From the NCBI GenBank assembly GCA_021772735.1, contig JAJFLK010000259.1:1-10479 (forward strand): DNA of 10,479 bases. Reading direction: 5' to 3'. The notes below the pieces were generated by a model that ran no database searches, was not told where the DNA came from, and saw only the letters and a program-made list of their open reading frames with translations. Each line of letters starts with the position of its first letter. Positions within the stretch are counted from its first letter, which is position 1. The position numbers and the translations under genes were made by a program. The DNA comes from Candidatus Sumerlaeota bacterium (GTDB lineage Bacteria; Sumerlaeota; Sumerlaeia; MVZB01; JAJFLK01). Shown piece by piece: positions 7,307-10,479 of this stretch.

Positions 7307-8659
7307 TCAATGTCCCTGGAAGCCGGCTTCGATTTTATCCATCGCCCGGGCCAGCCCGAGGGCGATTACGGTATCGCCGGGCTCGATGACGTGATGCCCG
7401 CGGGGCACGGTCACCTCGCCCAGATGGACGATCGTCGCGATCAGGCCCCCTTCGGGGAGCTTCAGTTCGGCCAGAGGGCTGCCGACAAATGCGCTTCCGT
7501 GACCCGCCACAAGCTCGACGACTTCGATCTTGCCGTTCTCCAAAAGTGTAACGGCCTGGACCTTGCCTCGGCCGACCATGGTCAGGATACGCTCGGCGAT
7601 GACGTGGCGGGGGCTGACGGCGAGGCTGATGCCGAATTTCCCCACGAGGTTTGCGTATGCCGGGCGGGCAATATTCGCAACGGTCTGCTTCACTCCCAAT
7701 TCACTGGCCAGCAGACACGCCATCAGGTTGTTCTCGTCGTCGCCCGAAACGCCGATGAACACATTCGCATTGGCGACGCGCTCTTCTTTCAATATGCCGT
7801 GATCGGTGATATCGCCGTGGATGATCTGCACGTTGTCGAGGCGTTCGCTAAGATATTCGCATCGCTCGGCATTCGACTCGATCAGCTTAACCGCGAAGTC
7901 GCGCCCCTGAAGCATCTCGGCGAGGAACAAGCCGGTGATCCCGCCGCCGCCAATCGTGACACTGTGGATGCTCTGCGTCGGCGCGTGCATCAGGCGCTGC
8001 GCTTCGCCGAGCACCTCGGGTTTGCCGATAACGGTTACCTTCGCGCCCTCGTTGAGGACGGTACCGCCCCTGGGGATTTCGACCTTGCCCTCGTGCGAGA
8101 GCGCGGCGAGCAGCGTGCCCTCCGGCATGCGGCAGTCCTTGACCTGCTTGCCGACGAACGACGAATCCGCGTCCAGCGTTAAGGTCCGAAGTTGCACCTT
8201 GCCGTGGGCGAATCGAGCCAGGGCAAGCGAGTCGGGATCGGTCAGGAAACGGACGATCTCAAGGGCTGTCAATTCCTCGGGATTCAAAATCCGATCGATG
8301 CCGAGCTTCTCGTGCAGGTCGATGACCGAGCGATCCAGATACCAGGGGCTGCGCGTGCGCACGACGCACATCTCGGCGCCGAGTTGCTTGGCCGTGAACC
8401 CGCAGAGCAGATTTGTCTCGTCGTCGTTCGTCATTGCGAGCACGAGCTGTGCGCCCTCGACACCTGCATTGAGCAGGACGCTTGGATCGCCGCCGTGGCC
8501 GGTCAGCGTCTGGACATCCAGCGTGTTGCTTAGCTGATCCAGACGCGCGGGGTCCGAGTCGATCACGACGACTTCGTGGTTCTCCCTCGCAAGCAGATAG
8601 CTGATGTGGCTGCCGACCGTGCCTGCGCCGATGACGATGATTTTTCCGGGTGAAGTCAT
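7307..8659 (-). CDS. trkA: Trk system potassium uptake regulatory protein TrkA
   Basis: This 450-residue cytoplasmic peripheral protein binds nucleotides and gates TrkH. It has the full duplicated architecture. The first RCK_N Rossmann domain (about 6-125) has GAGTVG (11-16) and acidic Asp34 in VIDSD; the first RCK_C domain spans about 142-225. The second Rossmann domain (about 233-350) has GGGGITG (237-243) and Glu261 in LIESN, and the second RCK_C domain spans about 365-445. Both halves keep the glycine-rich loop and the acidic residue at the end of strand 2, which suggests both sites bind NAD(H)-type ligands. Other family features are GHGGDPSVL (54-62) and GDDENNLMACLLASELG (306-322). The length fits the two-repeat TrkA rather than the single-repeat KtrA. 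The ATG start has no clear Shine-Dalgarno. The symporter gene ends 65 bases upstream and trkH begins 13 bases downstream. Confidence 0.96.
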   Translation of the reverse strand: MTSPGKIIVIGAGTVGSHISYLLARENHEVVVIDSDPARLDQLSNTLDVQTLTGHGGDPSVLLNAGVEGAQLVLAMTNDDETNLLCGFTAKQLGAEMCVVRTRSPWYLDRSVIDLHEKLGIDRILNPEELTALEIVRFLTDPDSLALARFAHGKVQLRTLTLDADSSFVGKQVKDCRMPEGTLLAALSHEGKVEIPRGGTVLNEGAKVTVIGKPEVLGEAQRLMHAPTQSIHSVTIGGGGITGLFLAEMLQGRDFAVKLIESNAERCEYLSERLDNVQIIHGDITDHGILKEERVANANVFIGVSGDDENNLMACLLASELGVKQTVANIARPAYANLVGKFGISLAVSPRHVIAERILTMVGRGKVQAVTLLENGKIEVVELVAGHGSAFVGSPLAELKLPEGGLIATIVHLGEVTVPRGHHVIEPGDTVIALGLARAMDKIEAGFQGH

Positions 8660-8724
8660 ATGAGTTTGAGAGAGCCGACTTGCGTGCGGCGCGGCGTGGC
8701 GGCGGCGCTATTTCCCTTGGTGGC

Positions 8725-10437
8725 CTACGGCTTCTGCGCCATTTCGCCGCTCGTATAACGGCCCCAGTAATCCTTAACTCTGGCCAGAACGACCGGGGCA
8801 AGAACGACGCTTCCCACGATATTGGGGAACGCCATGGAGAGAATCATCATATCCGAGAAATCGATCACCGAGTCGAGCGAAATGACCGCGCCCAGGAACG
8901 TGAATGACACAAAGATGAGCCGAAAGACGATGACCGAGCGAAGCCCGGCGCCCTCTCCCAGGTGATCGAGGAGATAAATCCAGCCCCTCTCGCCGTAATA
9001 GCACCATGAGATCATCGTCGAATATGCGAACAAGACGATGCACGCGGTCAGAATGATCGGGAACCAACTGATTGCAGAGCCGAAGGCGGCGGTCGTAAGC
9101 GCGACGCCTGCCGATTTCGGGATCGAGGGATCTTCCCAGGCGCCGGTGATGATGACGACAAGCGCGGTCATCGTGCAGACGACGATCGTATCGATGAACG
9201 GCCCGATCATCGCGACGATCCCTTCGCGGACGGGTTCATCGGTTTTGGCTGCTGCGTGTGCGATCCCGGCGCTGCCCAGGCCGGCCTCATTCGAGAACGC
9301 CGCGCGTCGAATCCCCTGCACCATCACGTAGATCGCACCGCCGAGATATGCGTTTTTCGTGAACGCCATCTGCACGATCAGCGCAAAAGTCTCGGGAATC
9401 TTCGTCACGTTTTGCAAGATGATATAGATCGAGGCGAGCACGTATATGCCGCACATGGCCGGAACGATCTTCGAGGTGGCGGCTCCGATGCGCTTGATTC
9501 CGCCGATGATCACGAGCCCGACCAGGATGGCCATCGTGATGCCGAAGATCCCATCGTGCTGATCAGATTTGATGGCGTCGAACGTCGAGTAGAGCGCTTC
9601 AAAAGATTGATTGGATTGAAAAAGGTTCCCGCCGCCGAAAGCCCCGCCCATCACCATGAAAGCATACATCACGGCGAGCGTTTTGCCGAGCGGCGCCCAG
9701 AATCCGCCTTTCGCCTTGAGCCCGAGATCCAGGTAATACATCGGCCCGCCGGAGATCGTTCCGTCCGGGTTGACCTTGCGATAAAGCTGGGAAAGCGTGC
9801 ATGAGGAGAACTTGGCCGTCATGCCAAACAGCGCCATCACCCACATCCAGAACACCGCGCCGGGCCCGCCGAGCTGGATCGCGACGGCGACACCGCCGAT
9901 ATTCCCCAGGCCGACTGTCGCCGACAGGGCGCTCGTGAGCGCGCGGAAATGCGAGATTTCGCCCTCGTCTTTGGGGTTATCGAACTTGCCTCGGATGACG
10001 TCGATGCTGTGTTTGAACCCTCGGACATTTATGAAGCGGAACCAGATCGTGAAGAAGATCGCGCCGAACGCCAGAACGAGAACGATGAAAGGAATTTCGA
10101 TCGGCGTCTTGCCCTGCTCGCCGGTCTCCGGGTCGATGATCGGGTTGCCATCGCGATCGACCTGATCGGATGTCCAGCCACTTGGGGCAACACTGAAGAA
10201 AAGTACTTTGGCCAGGACGCCATTGACTCGGGCGAAGATCGGATCGATGAGTTCACCGATGGCCGATGTCTCCGGCTCGGCGGCTTCGGCCTCCGGCGCG
10301 GCCTCGGCTGCGCCTGTGCCTTGTGGATCTTGAGGTTCCTGCGCTTGCGACGGAGCCGCGGTCAGCGCGATGCATCCCGCGAGCAATGCCAGAAGAAGTC
10401 GATTCACGAATTTCAATCGCAGGCATGTGGGCTTCAA
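8725..10437 (-). CDS. AGCS-family sodium:alanine/glycine symporter with N-terminal extension
   Basis: This inner-membrane carrier would take up alanine or glycine with sodium ions. From TTG at 10437 it has 570 residues. Family hallmarks are FRALTSALSATVGLGNIGGVAVAI (164-187), GGPGAVFWMW (190-199), SGGPMYYLDLGL (229-240) and RRAAFSNEAGLGSAGIAHAAAKT (377-399), with around ten hydrophobic segments. The first 32 residues look like a cleavable signal peptide (basic LRLKFVNR, hydrophobic LLLALLAGCIALTAA, then SQA before QEP). They are followed by an Ala/Glu/Pro-rich linker (about 33-58) and a polar loop containing DRDGNPIID (94-102), before the usual first membrane helix near 114. Classical AGCS proteins lack this extension. 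GGAGAG lies 6 bases before TTG 10437, so I prefer it; TTG at 10467 is in frame and adds 10 residues. The substrate is inferred from family only. It precedes trkA by 65 bases and may share its transcript. Confidence 0.93.
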   Translation of the reverse strand: MKPTCLRLKFVNRLLLALLAGCIALTAAPSQAQEPQDPQGTGAAEAAPEAEAAEPETSAIGELIDPIFARVNGVLAKVLFFSVAPSGWTSDQVDRDGNPIIDPETGEQGKTPIEIPFIVLVLAFGAIFFTIWFRFINVRGFKHSIDVIRGKFDNPKDEGEISHFRALTSALSATVGLGNIGGVAVAIQLGGPGAVFWMWVMALFGMTAKFSSCTLSQLYRKVNPDGTISGGPMYYLDLGLKAKGGFWAPLGKTLAVMYAFMVMGGAFGGGNLFQSNQSFEALYSTFDAIKSDQHDGIFGITMAILVGLVIIGGIKRIGAATSKIVPAMCGIYVLASIYIILQNVTKIPETFALIVQMAFTKNAYLGGAIYVMVQGIRRAAFSNEAGLGSAGIAHAAAKTDEPVREGIVAMIGPFIDTIVVCTMTALVVIITGAWEDPSIPKSAGVALTTAAFGSAISWFPIILTACIVLFAYSTMISWCYYGERGWIYLLDHLGEGAGLRSVIVFRLIFVSFTFLGAVISLDSVIDFSDMMILSMAFPNIVGSVVLAPVVLARVKDYWGRYTSGEMAQKP

Positions 10438-10443
10438 AGCGGG

Positions 10444-10449
10444 CTCTCC
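10444..10449 (-). promoter_or_regulatory. Ribosome binding site of the AGCS symporter gene
   Basis: GGAGAG on the minus strand sits 6 bases before TTG at 10437, an ideal spacing. The in-frame TTG at 10467 has only about 12 bases of sequence above it in the window and no purine-rich motif there. The nearby ATG at 10473-10475 is out of frame. This supports a non-ATG start and a protein beginning just before its signal-peptide-like region. Confidence 0.5.
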
Positions 10450-10479
10450 GTTCGGCTGTTGGGGCAATGGGGCATGGGG

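Noticed and set aside
8660..8724. Terminator or riboswitch between the symporter and trkA
   Set aside because: The 65 bases are GC-rich and show no T-tract hairpin or known RNA motif.

Overview
The window is about 10.5 kb of moderately GC-rich bacterial DNA. Seven protein-coding genes all lie on the minus strand, so transcription runs from high to low coordinates. No RNA gene, insertion sequence, prophage gene or CRISPR array was seen, and no gene-free stretch exceeds about 180 bases. The gene content suggests a Gram-negative-type chromosome: an outer-membrane TolC-like lipoprotein and a periplasmic PBP4-type peptidase are present. Two proteins resemble families I associate with Planctomycetota. 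One is a membrane-anchored protein ending in a pseudopilin (GspG)-like domain. The other is a ChlI-like AAA+ ATPase with the signature INELPDL. Planctomycetota, perhaps the Phycisphaerae side, is therefore my inferred but unproven host. Four of the seven genes appear to start with TTG or GTG.

In transcription order (right to left), the first block is an ion and solute transport cluster. It holds an AGCS-family sodium:alanine (or glycine) symporter with an unusual signal-peptide-like N-terminal extension, then trkA (four-domain NAD-binding regulator of potassium uptake) and trkH (potassium-translocating membrane subunit). trkA and trkH are 13 bases apart and almost certainly co-transcribed. 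The symporter ends 65 bases before trkA and may belong to the same unit. Together they would couple sodium-driven amino-acid uptake with potassium uptake.

Next comes an unassigned 466-residue membrane-anchored protein with a pilin-like/GspG-like C-terminal module, and then a TolC-family outer-membrane lipoprotein with no pump or adaptor gene beside it. The spacer between them (about 180 bases) holds a short self-complementary sequence resembling a dispersed REP-like repeat. The left part holds the ChlI/MoxR-like AAA+ ATPase and the 5' part of a D-alanyl-D-alanine carboxypeptidase (peptidase S13, PBP4/dacB type) that runs off the left edge.

Most of the window is recognisable housekeeping or transport content and I see no complete new defence or mobile system. 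The items most worth a second look are the pilin-like module in the unassigned protein, the N-terminal extension of the symporter, the AAA+ ATPase with Asn at the Walker B Asp position and no partner gene alongside, and the REP-like element.
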